Numbered from the stretch's first letter, positions 35,249 through 45,007 are shown. The stretch is 64,000 nt of DNA from Bacillota bacterium (GCA_023436395.1 JAEZJJ010000047.1:1-64000); one strand, 5' to 3'. Program-made: numbers and translations. Notes: a model not told the origin generated them from the letters alone.

Positions 35249-35740
35249 CTACGCATATTGATCCCTTATCTTTGCCACATTTCTTGTCATTATATATCTA
35301 CCATAATGCTTAAACATAAAAGTCTTTATAAGACCTAGGTGTTGTCCATATTTTAGGAAAAAGTCATCTGGATCTGTAAATATACCGTACTCGTAAATGA
35401 TAGCTTCTTTTTGAACAAAGGTGTCTGTGCCCTTCCATTCAACATTTAGATGTTCTATATTCTTTGTTCCAATACCATAGCCTATAAACCTTCCTTTAAT
35501 AGTGCTAAACTTTTTCTTAATTGCACGTATATATCTATCATCTGTAATCACACCTTCTAAAGCAAGCCATTTATTCTCATAATATACTTCTGCCCATGTG
35601 TGCATAATGCGCCTTGGTGCTAGCTGTTGTACTTTTTTAAGCTGAGGTGTGCTACTACATAATAATTTTCCCCTTGCATCCTTTGGCTAAGTATTCTGTA
35701 TAAACTTACCTCTCGTGCATGAGTAGGAGTAACAATAAGG
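35249..35740 (-). pseudogene. Frameshifted transglutaminase-like gene
   Basis: The 118-codon frame beginning at 35605 (MHTWAEVYYENKWLALEGVI) contains the histidine block of the transglutaminase-like fold. In-frame sequence continues upstream to about 35676 before a stop; the preceding part of the fold (TPTHAREVSLYRILSQ) lies in another reading frame at about 35660-35725, where the catalytic cysteine region would be expected. The N-terminus is missing, cut off at the stop of the pentapeptide gene. A frameshift plus a 5' deletion make this a dead gene. Confidence 0.65.
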
Positions 35741-35743
35741 TAT

Positions 35744-36475
35744 TTATATCAAGCCTTGCGCTTCATGTTTTGCTAAGAATTTAATAATATAACTAAGGGT
35801 ACAGAAATCATTATCAATTTTCCCCTTCATAAGTTGTAAACCTTTAATAAGTGTTTTTTCCTCAAAATGATTCAGTAATCTCATCATACTAATTGGATTA
35901 ATTCCCCCATCTTTTAAGTCTAATACCCTAGATGCCTTTACATATTTATTCTCCATTGCTTCAGCTACAGCTTGCTTTAATGCTTCACTTATTTCTAATT
36001 CTGGCATTTCTTCATAGATTTTGATATTTACACTAATGGTATTAAGGTTTTTCGCTTGCGTTACATCACACCCCACAAATACTACATTCTTGAAAACTGC
36101 CCCTGCAAAGTCTACACCATCTAGATTTGCCCCTTCAAAAACTGTATCTTCAAATCTTGCCTTTTTGAAACGACTCTTCTTTAAATTAGTTCCTACAAAT
36201 TCTGCCGCTTTAAAAGATGCCCCATAAAAGTTACAAGATTTAAAGTGTGCTCCTCTAAAACTTACATAATCAAAATTAGATTCTGAGAAATCACAGTCAT
36301 AACAATGACTTCTCTTTAAATCTTTATACATAAAGTTCTTCCCTGTTTTTACAGCATTCTTATAATTGATACCTACATTTTCTTTCTTTTTCATAGTTGG
36401 CTTTTTATTACCTGTTTCCTGCTTTTTAAATCCACTGCGTGGTGCTACTTTTTTATTTTCTTTAGAAAAGCTCAT
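35744..36475 (-). CDS. Pentapeptide-repeat protein
   Basis: 243 residues. After a basic, lysine-rich N-terminal tail (about 1-50) come some 16 pentapeptide repeats of the A(D/N)LXX type between about residues 55 and 140 (for example FRGAHFKSCNFYGASFKAAE, FEGANLDGVDF), predicted to form a right-handed quadrilateral helix. The C-terminal 100 residues are helical and unrelated. Some such proteins mimic DNA and protect gyrase, but the function here is unknown. RBS region is A/T-rich with AGGAAC before the ATG. Confidence 0.8.
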   Translation of the reverse strand: MSFSKENKKVAPRSGFKKQETGNKKPTMKKKENVGINYKNAVKTGKNFMYKDLKRSHCYDCDFSESNFDYVSFRGAHFKSCNFYGASFKAAEFVGTNLKKSRFKKARFEDTVFEGANLDGVDFAGAVFKNVVFVGCDVTQAKNLNTISVNIKIYEEMPELEISEALKQAVAEAMENKYVKASRVLDLKDGGINPISMMRLLNHFEEKTLIKGLQLMKGKIDNDFCTLSYIIKFLAKHEAQGLI

Positions 36476-36614
36476 AGTTCCTCCATTAGTATATATAAAA
36501 TTGATAACCCATTCTTACTACTTCTTATTCTATCCTATTTAATTTATTTTTCACACTGTCTCTAAATAGTATATCATATCCATCACTATACAAGTTAAAG
36601 CAAAAAAATAAACA

Positions 36615-36734
36615 CTAAAGCCTAATCATTTTAGTTGCTATTGTTTCTCCAAAGTAACGAGGTATCGCTTTTTCTAATTGCTCACAAAAATAGGTATCTA
36701 TATAATTTAGAGGCTCGTCAAATAAAAGGATATT
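36615..36734 (-). pseudogene. C-terminal remnant of an ABC-F ATPase
   Basis: 39 codons on the minus strand read NILLFDEPLNYIDTYFCEQL and continue EKAIPRYFGETIATKMIRL before the stop. ILLFDEPLNYID is a Walker B plus D-loop as found in Lsa/Msr/Vga-type ABC-F ribosome-protection proteins, and the end resembles their C-terminus. The H-loop region is missing and there is no start. It is joined directly to the 3' end of the membrane protein gene at 36733, marking a deletion junction. Confidence 0.7.
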
Positions 36735-37395
36735 ATAATACAAATAGTATTGTTAAAACTAGATACGCTTTTTTAATATCTTTTCCTAGAATTAAATAAA
36801 TGCTTCCAAATACAATAGATACTACTAGTAATTCTAATCCCATTCGTATACTTCCCTTAGTCAAAATATGTGCTAACCCCCAACTTAACCCGAGTACCAT
36901 TCCTCCAAAAGGTATCTTAGCTGTTTTAAACCATAATTCCCCTGCTTTATGTCCAAAAACAATAATAAGTGTAAATAATCCTGCTTCAAAGAAGTAATAA
37001 ATATACTGAAAAATAAATTTAATTAAACCTTTATTTTGATATTCTTTAATGATTTTAAATCCATTCCAATCCCAATAGGATATAGCGACAATACCTATTC
37101 CTAGTATCATCACCTTAAGCCATTGTACTTTTTTTAACATGGGTTTATATTGAAAAACATCAAAGGCATAATTTTTCTTCGCCTTGTTAATAAGACAAAT
37201 GGTCATCATCCCCCATAAAATACAGGTTAAAATCCAATGAATAATTGTTTCCATGACAGACCACTGACTCATTGAACGCCCATACAATACTGGTTCTATC
37301 GCAAAGGCTAAGAGTATTTCTAAACCTAATCCCCCAAAGGCATATAAGGCCAGACATAAATAATCCAAACCTTTTCCTTGTTTATTTTGCTCCAT
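36733..37395 (-). CDS. CPBP-like membrane protein, possibly truncated
   Basis: 220 residues with about seven hydrophobic helices. GLSWGLAHILTKGS resembles motif 2 of CPBP-family intramembrane proteases and FFEAGLFTLIIVFGHKAGE is a degenerate motif 1 (E-A instead of EE, no arginine), so proteolytic activity is doubtful. The start at 37395 has GGGGGCG six bases upstream. The last residues (TILFVL) run into a deletion junction with an ABC-F remnant, so the natural C-terminus may be lost. Confidence 0.6.
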   Translation of the reverse strand: MEQNKQGKGLDYLCLALYAFGGLGLEILLAFAIEPVLYGRSMSQWSVMETIIHWILTCILWGMMTICLINKAKKNYAFDVFQYKPMLKKVQWLKVMILGIGIVAISYWDWNGFKIIKEYQNKGLIKFIFQYIYYFFEAGLFTLIIVFGHKAGELWFKTAKIPFGGMVLGLSWGLAHILTKGSIRMGLELLVVSIVFGSIYLILGKDIKKAYLVLTILFVL

Positions 37396-37567
37396 ATCTA
37401 ACGCCCCCTTCATTTTATAGTTTCATTATACTTACAGTTCTTCTCCTATTCTTGTAACTTATGAATCCTAAAATGTAACTAAATGATTTTAATTTCTATT
37501 TCACATGAACTTTATGTATAATATGCATATACAATACAGATAATTCTAGATATAAGGAAGGTAATTT

Positions 37568-37807
37568 ATGAAAATAAATCTTTTTAAACACTCCCAGTTA
37601 AAAGAGGATTATATCGATATTCATTACATAGAAGAAACCTCAAGGATTAAAGATATTGTTAAATATATCAAGTCAAACTCCCATGAATTGTTTGGTTACT
37701 TAGAAGGTCAACTTTTCAAAATTCCTTTATCAGAAGTTTTATATTTTGAAGCCATAGAACATAAATGCTTTGCATGCACCTTAAATAAGGTCTATGAAAA
37801 TTATTGA
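37568..37807 (+). pseudogene. LytTR-type regulator cut to its first half
   Basis: 79 codons. GYLEGQLFKIPLSEVLYFEA is the opening of a LytTR DNA-binding domain and the following HKCFACTLNKVYE its third strand, but the helix and the recognition strands that contact DNA (another 50-60 residues) are absent. The frame ends in YENY where DUF3021 begins, so an internal deletion removed the end of the regulator and fused the locus. A TATAAT box (about 37515) and AAGGAAGG upstream remain, so the fragment may be expressed. Confidence 0.72.
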
Positions 37808-38225
37808 TAAGAACAACTTCTTTTCTGTTTTAGGCATAACCTATATGTGCTTTATAATAGGGAGTACCCTTATTGAAAGCATTTTAGAAGGTTCCCTTTC
37901 TAGCGAACACTTTAACAATCTTATGTCCCTTGCATTTTGTATACTATCTATTATTATTTTGTCCCAACACTATCGCTTAGACAATTTCTCCCCTCTGGTG
38001 ATTATTATTGGACAATATGTTGTAGCTCTCATCCTAGCTTTTCTTATTACTTGGCTCACAGGTTTTATTACCCCTATTACAGAAGGTGGTTATAGAGATA
38101 TTTTTGTCTCCTTTACTATTCCTTATATACTTGGAGCCCTTTTTTACTATAGAAGTTTACGTTTGGAAATTAAAAAGCAAAATGAAGATTTAAAACTAAT
38201 TAAAGCCTTAAAAAACAAAAGCTAA
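37794..38225 (+). CDS. DUF3021 membrane protein
   Basis: 143 residues with four transmembrane helices and a charged C-terminal tail (RSLRLEIKKQNEDLKLIKAL). DUF3021 proteins are normally the second gene of a LytTR-DUF3021 pair, in which the membrane protein is thought to hold the regulator in check. Here it overlaps the truncated LytTR gene by 14 nt. It seems complete. With no functional partner it may be inactive. Confidence 0.78.
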   Translation: MKIIDKNNFFSVLGITYMCFIIGSTLIESILEGSLSSEHFNNLMSLAFCILSIIILSQHYRLDNFSPLVIIIGQYVVALILAFLITWLTGFITPITEGGYRDIFVSFTIPYILGALFYYRSLRLEIKKQNEDLKLIKALKNKS

Positions 38226-38240
38226 TCAAATACATCTCCC

Positions 38241-38296
38241 TAAGATAAAGAAGGTATCAAAATTTAACTTCAAATTTTGATACCTTCTTTATCTTA
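38241..38296 (+). terminator. Perfect 25-bp terminator after DUF3021
   Basis: Arms 38241-38265 and 38272-38296 pair without mismatch around a 6-nt loop, 16 nt past the stop codon. One of the longest perfect stems in the window. Confidence 0.85.
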
Positions 38297-38524
38297 ATAT
38301 ACATAACATCTCTTTTATTTAAGAAAATAACCAAATATATTTTTATTATTTATTGCTATAACCCTTCTCTTTCATCAAAAAAATAAATTAATTGTAAATA
38401 ATTCGTGCAATATTATGCTATTTTAGTATATAATTTATGTAAATAATTTAATTATATATTACTATAAATCATTAAACATCATACACAATATAATATGATA
38501 CATTACGAAAAGGAGGCATGTCAG

Positions 38525-40642
38525 ATGCAACACACACAAGAATATTTCAATATAAGCGCAAACAAAAAAGCCACCAATATGTGGAGTACATTATGTGTAC
38601 TTTTATCTCTCACTTATATGATTGAAGTATTTAAAGGAAGTAAGACTTTACTATATTATAGTACTTTCTTATTCTTCATTTGGATTCCATTTATAGTTGG
38701 TGTTTTAGTTTTAAAAAAATTCGGGCCAGCTACACATTATTTCAAACACTCTATTTCTATAGGCTATGGTATAACCTATGCCTATGCATTGCTGACTAGT
38801 ACTTCAATAGAGACTTTCGTTTTTATCTTGCCACTTACTAGTATGCTTATTTTATTTAAAGACAAGAATTATATTGTCAGAGTTGGTATTGCTGCAACAA
38901 TAGTAACTATTATCTATATTGCAAAAAATCTTCTTACAGGTGATTATCAGGCAATAGATATAACTGCTTATGAGATCCAATTTATTTCTATTATATTATG
39001 TTTCATTGGTTATGTACTGTCTATTGATCACTTAATCACTGAAGATAACACTATGCGTGCTAATATTCAAAATAACTTAGATACCGTTGTTACTATGGTA
39101 AAGAAAGTTAAATCCGCTAGTAATCATATTGTAGACGGTATGACTACAGTAAGAGATTTATCTGATGATAACCTCTATGATGCGAATCAAGTTGTTAATC
39201 ATATGGGTGGGATATTTGAAAATAATAAAGTCCTTTATGACAAGACTAAGTCTTCCCAGGATATGACAGAATCTATTAGTACACAAGTTCAAAATGTTGC
39301 CAAGCTTATTACCGTTATGGTTGAACTCATTAATACTTCTAACAAACATACTGAACTATGTAAGACAGAACTACAGGAAGTTGTTCATCTCGCTAATATT
39401 ATGTCTGAGTTATCTAGGGATGTAACAAATACTATCCATGAATTCAATCAAGTTTTCGCTGATGTTAAAACGGAAATAGGAACCATTGAAAGTATTACAT
39501 CTCAAACTAATCTTCTCGCTTTAAATGCTTCTATTGAAGCTGCAAGAGCAGGTGAGGCTGGTAGAGGCTTTGCAGTTGTAGCAGATGAGATTAGACAATT
39601 AAGTAATAGCACCAAAAATTCTTCAAGTAATATCTTTAATACACTTCAAAGCTTAGAAGAAACTTCAAAAAAGGTTACTGCCTCTATTAATAGTATTACC
39701 ACTAGCATTAACGATTCTTTAGCCAAAGTATACCAAGTTAATGAGAGAGTAATAGGTATTGCCAAGGATACAAATTATTTAGACGAGAACATTAATATCA
39801 TTAGTGGTGCCATTAATGAAGTAGAGAATTCAAATGTTCGTTTAGTTGGAAATATGAAAGACGTTATAGAGGTAATGGAGCAAGTCACAACCTTAGTTCA
39901 TAATGCTGAATATGCAGCTAAAGAAATGTCTAATAAGTATCTTCAAACTTCAGAAAACATAAAAAGCATCGAAGGCATCGTTGCTGAATTAGTCAGAAAT
40001 TTAGGTACTGAAGGCTTTATGCACCTTCAAGATTTATATGAAGGTCTACCTATTGAAATACATATTAAAAATCCATCCACAAATCAAGAGGAATGTTATG
40101 AAACAACTATTCATGATGTTATAGAGGATGGTATCCTTATTAAGCCATTAAATAATACAAATGAACTCATGAATGCCAAAAATGAAAATTTAGATATTAG
40201 CATTGTTATTATTTATAAAAACATTATTTACTCATGGAAAAATGTTAAACTTTCTTCTAAGAAAATAGATCAACATGTCTTTAGTCACCTTATTGTAAGT
40301 GGTAATCCTGAAATAACTAACCGTAGAAAATATTCACGTTTAGTACTTAATAATCATTGTAATATTCAAATTTCAGATCATAATAAACACATTAGCGGTA
40401 CAATGAAAAATATCTGTGCTAATGGTTTCTGCTTTATGACCAAAGATGAAACCTTCAACGGTGAAAAAGGACAAATGATTGAACTCACTATAGATAACCT
40501 TGATATACCAAATTCTAAACAGCTCCAAGGAGAGATTTTACGTATTACGCATTGTGATGGTTACTACATAGTAGGTGGTCGTCTCACTAAAGACTATCCT
40601 GAAATCGCTAAATATATTAATGAGCAATTACGCAAAGCATAA
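38525..40642 (+). CDS. Methyl-accepting receptor with C-terminal PilZ domain
   Basis: 705 residues. Five or six membrane helices lie in the first 180 residues with no large outside domain; the cytoplasmic part is a methyl-accepting coiled coil whose signalling tip reads LLALNASIEAARAGEAGRGF near residue 330. The last 100 residues are a PilZ domain: RRKYSR from residue 600 gives the RxxxR motif that clamps cyclic di-GMP, followed by a diverged second motif (SGTMKNICANGFCF). The start at 38525 has GGAGG eight bases upstream. Expected role: a receptor whose output is adjusted by c-di-GMP. Confidence 0.85.
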   Translation: MQHTQEYFNISANKKATNMWSTLCVLLSLTYMIEVFKGSKTLLYYSTFLFFIWIPFIVGVLVLKKFGPATHYFKHSISIGYGITYAYALLTSTSIETFVFILPLTSMLILFKDKNYIVRVGIAATIVTIIYIAKNLLTGDYQAIDITAYEIQFISIILCFIGYVLSIDHLITEDNTMRANIQNNLDTVVTMVKKVKSASNHIVDGMTTVRDLSDDNLYDANQVVNHMGGIFENNKVLYDKTKSSQDMTESISTQVQNVAKLITVMVELINTSNKHTELCKTELQEVVHLANIMSELSRDVTNTIHEFNQVFADVKTEIGTIESITSQTNLLALNASIEAARAGEAGRGFAVVADEIRQLSNSTKNSSSNIFNTLQSLEETSKKVTASINSITTSINDSLAKVYQVNERVIGIAKDTNYLDENINIISGAINEVENSNVRLVGNMKDVIEVMEQVTTLVHNAEYAAKEMSNKYLQTSENIKSIEGIVAELVRNLGTEGFMHLQDLYEGLPIEIHIKNPSTNQEECYETTIHDVIEDGILIKPLNNTNELMNAKNENLDISIVIIYKNIIYSWKNVKLSSKKIDQHVFSHLIVSGNPEITNRRKYSRLVLNNHCNIQISDHNKHISGTMKNICANGFCFMTKDETFNGEKGQMIELTIDNLDIPNSKQLQGEILRITHCDGYYIVGGRLTKDYPEIAKYINEQLRKA

Positions 40643-40650
40643 TAGATAAT

Positions 40651-40710
40651 CCCCTAATAGTAAATACATTGTACGCCAGTACTTAAAACAATGTATATGA
40701 CTATTAGGGG
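40651..40710. terminator. Shared terminator between the receptor gene and carB
   Basis: Interrupted stem of about 20 bp (40651-40672/40688-40710) with T-rich sequence after it; lies between two convergent genes. Confidence 0.75.
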
Positions 40711-40725
40711 ATCTTTTAGTTAACC

Positions 40726-43700
40726 TTAGATTTCTTCAATTTCCTTATGGAATTCTTGTAATGACTTAATGGTTTTACCTCTACCTGCTTTAACAGCTTT
40801 GATACCTTCAACGGTTGCTTTTGCTCCTGCAATAGTCGTCACATAAAATACACGTTTCCTAATGGCTGCCTTGCGAATATAACTATCATCATCTGCACCT
40901 TTTTGATCATTTGGTGTATTGATTACAATATCTACTTCATTATTGGTAATAGCATCTAAAATATTAGGACGTCCTTGCTTGAGTTTAAAAGTCTTTTTAG
41001 CTGGGATACCTGCCTCATTTAATAAGTCTGCTGTTCCACCTGTTGCTATAATCTTAAAACCACACTCTATAAATCCTCTAGCCACTTCAACGATTTCTTT
41101 CTTATCATGGTCATTAACACTAATAAGAACCGTCCCTGATAAGGCAATCTTAGTTTGTGTTGCTTCTTGAGCTTTATAATATGCTTCGCCAAAATTATCT
41201 GATATTCCTAGAACTTCTCCTGTTGAACGCATCTCAGGTCCTAATAGTGGATCTACTTCTTGGAACATATTAAATGGGAATACAGCTTCTTTGACACCAT
41301 GGTGATGCACTTTCTTTTCTTTAAGATTTGGTACTGGAGACGAGGACCCTGTCAGTTCACTCGTAATGATTTGAGTCGCTAATTGCACCATTTTAATATT
41401 TAGAACCTTAGAAACTAATGGCACTGTTCGAGACGCTCTAGGATTTGCTTCAAGTACATATACTTTTCCATCTTCAATAGCATACTGCATATTCATAAGC
41501 CCACGTACATTCATAGCTTTAGCAATCTTCTGAGTATATGCCCTAATGCAAGCTACATTTTCTTCTGAAATATTAATAGATGGTAAGATACATGCTGAAT
41601 CACCAGAGTGAATTCCAGCAAGTTCAATATGTTCCATGACAGCTGGTACGAAAACATTTTCTCCATCACTAATAGCATCTGCTTCACACTCTGTAGCATT
41701 ATGTAAGAAGCGGTCAATTAAAATAGGTCTGTCTGGTGTAACACCAACTGCTGCTTTCATATAGATTTCTAGACTTTCAGGTGCATGTACAATCTCCATA
41801 CCCCTTCCACCTAAAACATAAGATGGTCTTACCATCACAGGATATCCAATACGATTTGCAATCTCTAAAGCTTCTTCTACTGTTACCGCCATACCTGACT
41901 CTGGCATTGGAACCTCTAATTTCTCCATCATATCTCTAAACAAATCTCTATCCTCAGCAAAATCAATGGTTTCTGGTGTAGTTCCTAGAATATTAACTCC
42001 TGCCTTTTTAAGATCTGCTGCTAAATTAAGAGGTGTTTGTCCACCAAATTGAGCAATGACACCTACTGACTTTTCCTTATCATGAATACTTAAAACATCC
42101 TCTAAAGTCAGTGGTTCAAAGTACAATTTATCAGAGGTATCATAGTCTGTTGAGACAGTCTCTGGATTACAGTTAATCATAATCGTTTCAAATCCTAATT
42201 CTTTAAGGGCATTGGCTGCATGAACACAACAGTAATCAAATTCAATACCTTGCCCAATACGGTTAGGTCCACTTCCTAAAATCATGATTTTAGGCTTATT
42301 AGTTGTTTGAACTGGTGTATCTTCAATATGATAGCTTGAATAATAATAAGCCGCATCTTGTGTCCCACTCACATGAACACCTTCCCATGCCTCCTTAATA
42401 CCATATCCAAGGCGCGTATTTCTAATCTCTGTTTCAGATCGTTCCAGTACTTTGGCAAGATATCTATCTGAAAAACCATCTTGTTTTGCTTTAAGGAGCA
42501 CTTCCTTTGAAAGCACTTGATCTTTAGAAGCAATGAGACTTTCTTCTTCCTCTACTAACTCTTTCATTTGTTCAATAAAATAAGGTTTAATACGTGTTAA
42601 TTCAAACAGTTCTTCTACTGTTGCCCCTTTTCTTAAGGCTTCATACATAATAAATTGGCGTTCACTGGTTGGAATAAGAAGCATTTGGAGTAGCTCTTCT
42701 TTGGATTTATCATGAAAATCTTTAGCAAATCCTAAGCCATAACGTCCTGTTTCTAAGCTTCTAATAGCCTTTTGGAAAGCTTCTTTGTAGGTTTTTCCAA
42801 TACTCATTACTTCTCCTACTGCTCTCATCTGTGTGCCTAGCTTATCTTCTGCTTTCTTAAACTTCTCAAATGCCCATCTTGCAAATTTAATAACTACATA
42901 ATCTCCATCTGGCTTATACTTATCTAAAGTTCCATATTTACCACATGGAATATCTTCTAAATTAAGCCCAGTTGCTAACATAGCAGATACTAAGGCAATA
43001 GGGAAACCTGTTGCTTTAGAAGCAAGGGCAGATGAACGAGAAGTCCTTGGATTAATTTCAATAACAATAATACGTCCTGTTTCAGTTTGACGAGCAAATT
43101 GAACATTAGTCCCACCTATCACTTGTATCGCTTCTACAATCTTATAAGCCTGATGCTGTAACTCTTTTTGAACCTCTTCTGAAATGGTTAGCATAGGAGC
43201 TGAGCAAAAAGAATCCCCTGTATGAACACCTAATGGATCAATGTTTTCAATAAAGCAAACCGTAATCATATTACCTTTAGCATCACGTACTACTTCGAGT
43301 TCAAGTTCTTCCCATCCTAAAATAGATTCTTCTACTAATACTTGACCTACTAAGCTAGCTTGAAGTCCCCTTGCACAAACTGTACTTAATTCTTCTTTAT
43401 TATAAACAAGACCGCCGCCAGCGCCTCCCATTGTATAGGCAGGACGAAGGACAACTGGATAACCCAAGTCTTCTGCAATAGCAAGGGCTTCTTCTACACT
43501 ATAGGCTACTTCACTTTTAGCCATTTCAATGCCAAGGCTATTCATTGTCTTTTTAAATTCAACACGGTCTTCACCACGTTCAATGGCATCTACCTGTACA
43601 CCAATAACCTTTACATTGTACTTTTCTAAAATCCCTAATTTATTAAGCTCAGAGCATAAATTGAGTCCTGATTGTCCACCTAGGTTTGGTAACAAACAGT

Positions 43701-43950
43701 CTGGACGTTCCTTAGCAATAATCTCTTCTAAACGCTGTGCATTTAGTGGTTCTATATAAGTAACATCCGCAATATCTGGGTCTGTCATAATGGTTGCTGG
43801 GTTTGAATTCACTAAAACGATTTTATAACCTAATTTTCTCAGTGCCTTACATGCTTGTGTCCCTGAATAGTCAAATTCACAAGCCTGTCCAATAATAATA
43901 GGGCCAGAACCAATAATCAAGACCTTTTTCGATACCTCTTTGTTTTCCAT
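40726..43950 (-). CDS. carB: Carbamoyl-phosphate synthase large subunit
   Basis: 1074 residues, the normal length. Two homologous synthetase halves are evident: each begins with a GSGPIIIGQ or GSGPNRIGQG loop, each carries an ATP-grasp domain (RPAYTMGGAGGG in the first, RPSYVLGGRGMEIV in the second), and an MGS-like allosteric domain ends the protein (SVNDHDKKEI, ATGGTADLL). It joins ammonia, bicarbonate and two ATP into carbamoyl phosphate for pyrimidines and arginine. GGAGG eight bases before the ATG sets the start at 43950. The small subunit gene carA and other pyr or arg genes are not adjacent. Confidence 0.97.
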   Translation of the reverse strand: MENKEVSKKVLIIGSGPIIIGQACEFDYSGTQACKALRKLGYKIVLVNSNPATIMTDPDIADVTYIEPLNAQRLEEIIAKERPDCLLPNLGGQSGLNLCSELNKLGILEKYNVKVIGVQVDAIERGEDRVEFKKTMNSLGIEMAKSEVAYSVEEALAIAEDLGYPVVLRPAYTMGGAGGGLVYNKEELSTVCARGLQASLVGQVLVEESILGWEELELEVVRDAKGNMITVCFIENIDPLGVHTGDSFCSAPMLTISEEVQKELQHQAYKIVEAIQVIGGTNVQFARQTETGRIIVIEINPRTSRSSALASKATGFPIALVSAMLATGLNLEDIPCGKYGTLDKYKPDGDYVVIKFARWAFEKFKKAEDKLGTQMRAVGEVMSIGKTYKEAFQKAIRSLETGRYGLGFAKDFHDKSKEELLQMLLIPTSERQFIMYEALRKGATVEELFELTRIKPYFIEQMKELVEEEESLIASKDQVLSKEVLLKAKQDGFSDRYLAKVLERSETEIRNTRLGYGIKEAWEGVHVSGTQDAAYYYSSYHIEDTPVQTTNKPKIMILGSGPNRIGQGIEFDYCCVHAANALKELGFETIMINCNPETVSTDYDTSDKLYFEPLTLEDVLSIHDKEKSVGVIAQFGGQTPLNLAADLKKAGVNILGTTPETIDFAEDRDLFRDMMEKLEVPMPESGMAVTVEEALEIANRIGYPVMVRPSYVLGGRGMEIVHAPESLEIYMKAAVGVTPDRPILIDRFLHNATECEADAISDGENVFVPAVMEHIELAGIHSGDSACILPSINISEENVACIRAYTQKIAKAMNVRGLMNMQYAIEDGKVYVLEANPRASRTVPLVSKVLNIKMVQLATQIITSELTGSSSPVPNLKEKKVHHHGVKEAVFPFNMFQEVDPLLGPEMRSTGEVLGISDNFGEAYYKAQEATQTKIALSGTVLISVNDHDKKEIVEVARGFIECGFKIIATGGTADLLNEAGIPAKKTFKLKQGRPNILDAITNNEVDIVINTPNDQKGADDDSYIRKAAIRKRVFYVTTIAGAKATVEGIKAVKAGRGKTIKSLQEFHKEIEEI

Positions 43951-44186
43951 GCTTAAATCCTCCAAAAATTAGTTTTATATGCTTTTCTTTAAGCTCTTTA
44001 TCCAGTTATTTATCAAATCAATAACACACGCCTAAATTGTATAAATTATAACATATAATTATAAATTTTTTAAATCAATATTATCATTATCCTTCTTAAA
44101 TCTTTTCTCATCCTTTGACTATCCCTAATTTCTTATTGATAAAATTATTTTTTGTAATACCCATGGGTAAAGATCATCATACTAAA

Positions 44187-44229
44187 AAAGCCCTCTAACG
44201 ATTAGTATCCATAATTGCTAGAAGGCTTT
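44187..44229 (-). terminator. Terminator of the alpha/beta hydrolase gene
   Basis: 11-bp stem 44187-44197/44219-44229 with one mismatch, 17 nt beyond the stop codon of the gene at 44246. Confidence 0.7.
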
Positions 44230-44245
44230 ATTATGGTCTAGATTA

Positions 44246-45007
44246 CTACTTACTTAGAAATTGCATCATTCTTTCTGCCAGTTTTTCATGAGCTATAATA
44301 GGAAGTAAATGTGCTAACTTTGGCATAATTTCTAGTTCTGAATCTTTAATGCACGAATGCATAAATCTTGAATCTTCTGGAGTTGCCAGGATTTCTTTTT
44401 CTCCTGTAACAATTAATGTTGGCACTGAAATGTTCTTAATTTGGTCAATTAAAGAGAAGTCCTCTATCAATCTAAAATCTTTAATCATCACCTCATCAGA
44501 TAACACTTTTAAACTGGACAAGAAAAACTTATAGGTTCTTGGGTGAAAATATGAACCACTTGCTTTGAATAAGTATACTTTATCAAGAATACCCTTATGA
44601 ATTTTACTGATAAACTTCTGATCTAAATTAAATTTTGCAGAAGAATTAAGTATGACTATTTGCTTAATGACTGGGATTTTTCGAAGAGCTAAATTCATAG
44701 TGATCATCCCTCCCATAGAATGACCAATACATGTAACATTATCTTTAAATAAATCCTTCTCCGTGGTAATAAATTTCTCTAATACATCCACATAGCCTGT
44801 AACAGAACTGGGGATATCCTCAGTGGATTGACCATGTCCTGGTAAATCTACCAATATACAATTATAATCTTTAAAGTGTAATGCCAAATCAAGTAAAGAT
44901 TCAGAGATACCTCCTGCACCGTGTATAAATAAGAGGGTATGGCTACTATTTTCATTCCCAATACGTTTATAGGTTATTTTCATTTTAATATCTGATTGTA
45001 AATCCAT
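44246..45007 (-). CDS. Alpha/beta hydrolase
   Basis: 253 residues, canonical fold: oxyanion strand LLFIHGAGG (residues 26-33), DLPGHGQS, nucleophile elbow GHSMGG with S97, a late acid in GEKEILATPED and the catalytic histidine in LAHLLPI. No signal peptide, so cytosolic. Most like small esterases or haloperoxidase-type hydrolases; substrate unknown. GGAGG seven bases before the ATG at 45007 supports this start over the one two codons earlier. Monocistronic. Confidence 0.85.
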   Translation of the reverse strand: MDLQSDIKMKITYKRIGNENSSHTLLFIHGAGGISESLLDLALHFKDYNCILVDLPGHGQSTEDIPSSVTGYVDVLEKFITTEKDLFKDNVTCIGHSMGGMITMNLALRKIPVIKQIVILNSSAKFNLDQKFISKIHKGILDKVYLFKASGSYFHPRTYKFFLSSLKVLSDEVMIKDFRLIEDFSLIDQIKNISVPTLIVTGEKEILATPEDSRFMHSCIKDSELEIMPKLAHLLPIIAHEKLAERMMQFLSK

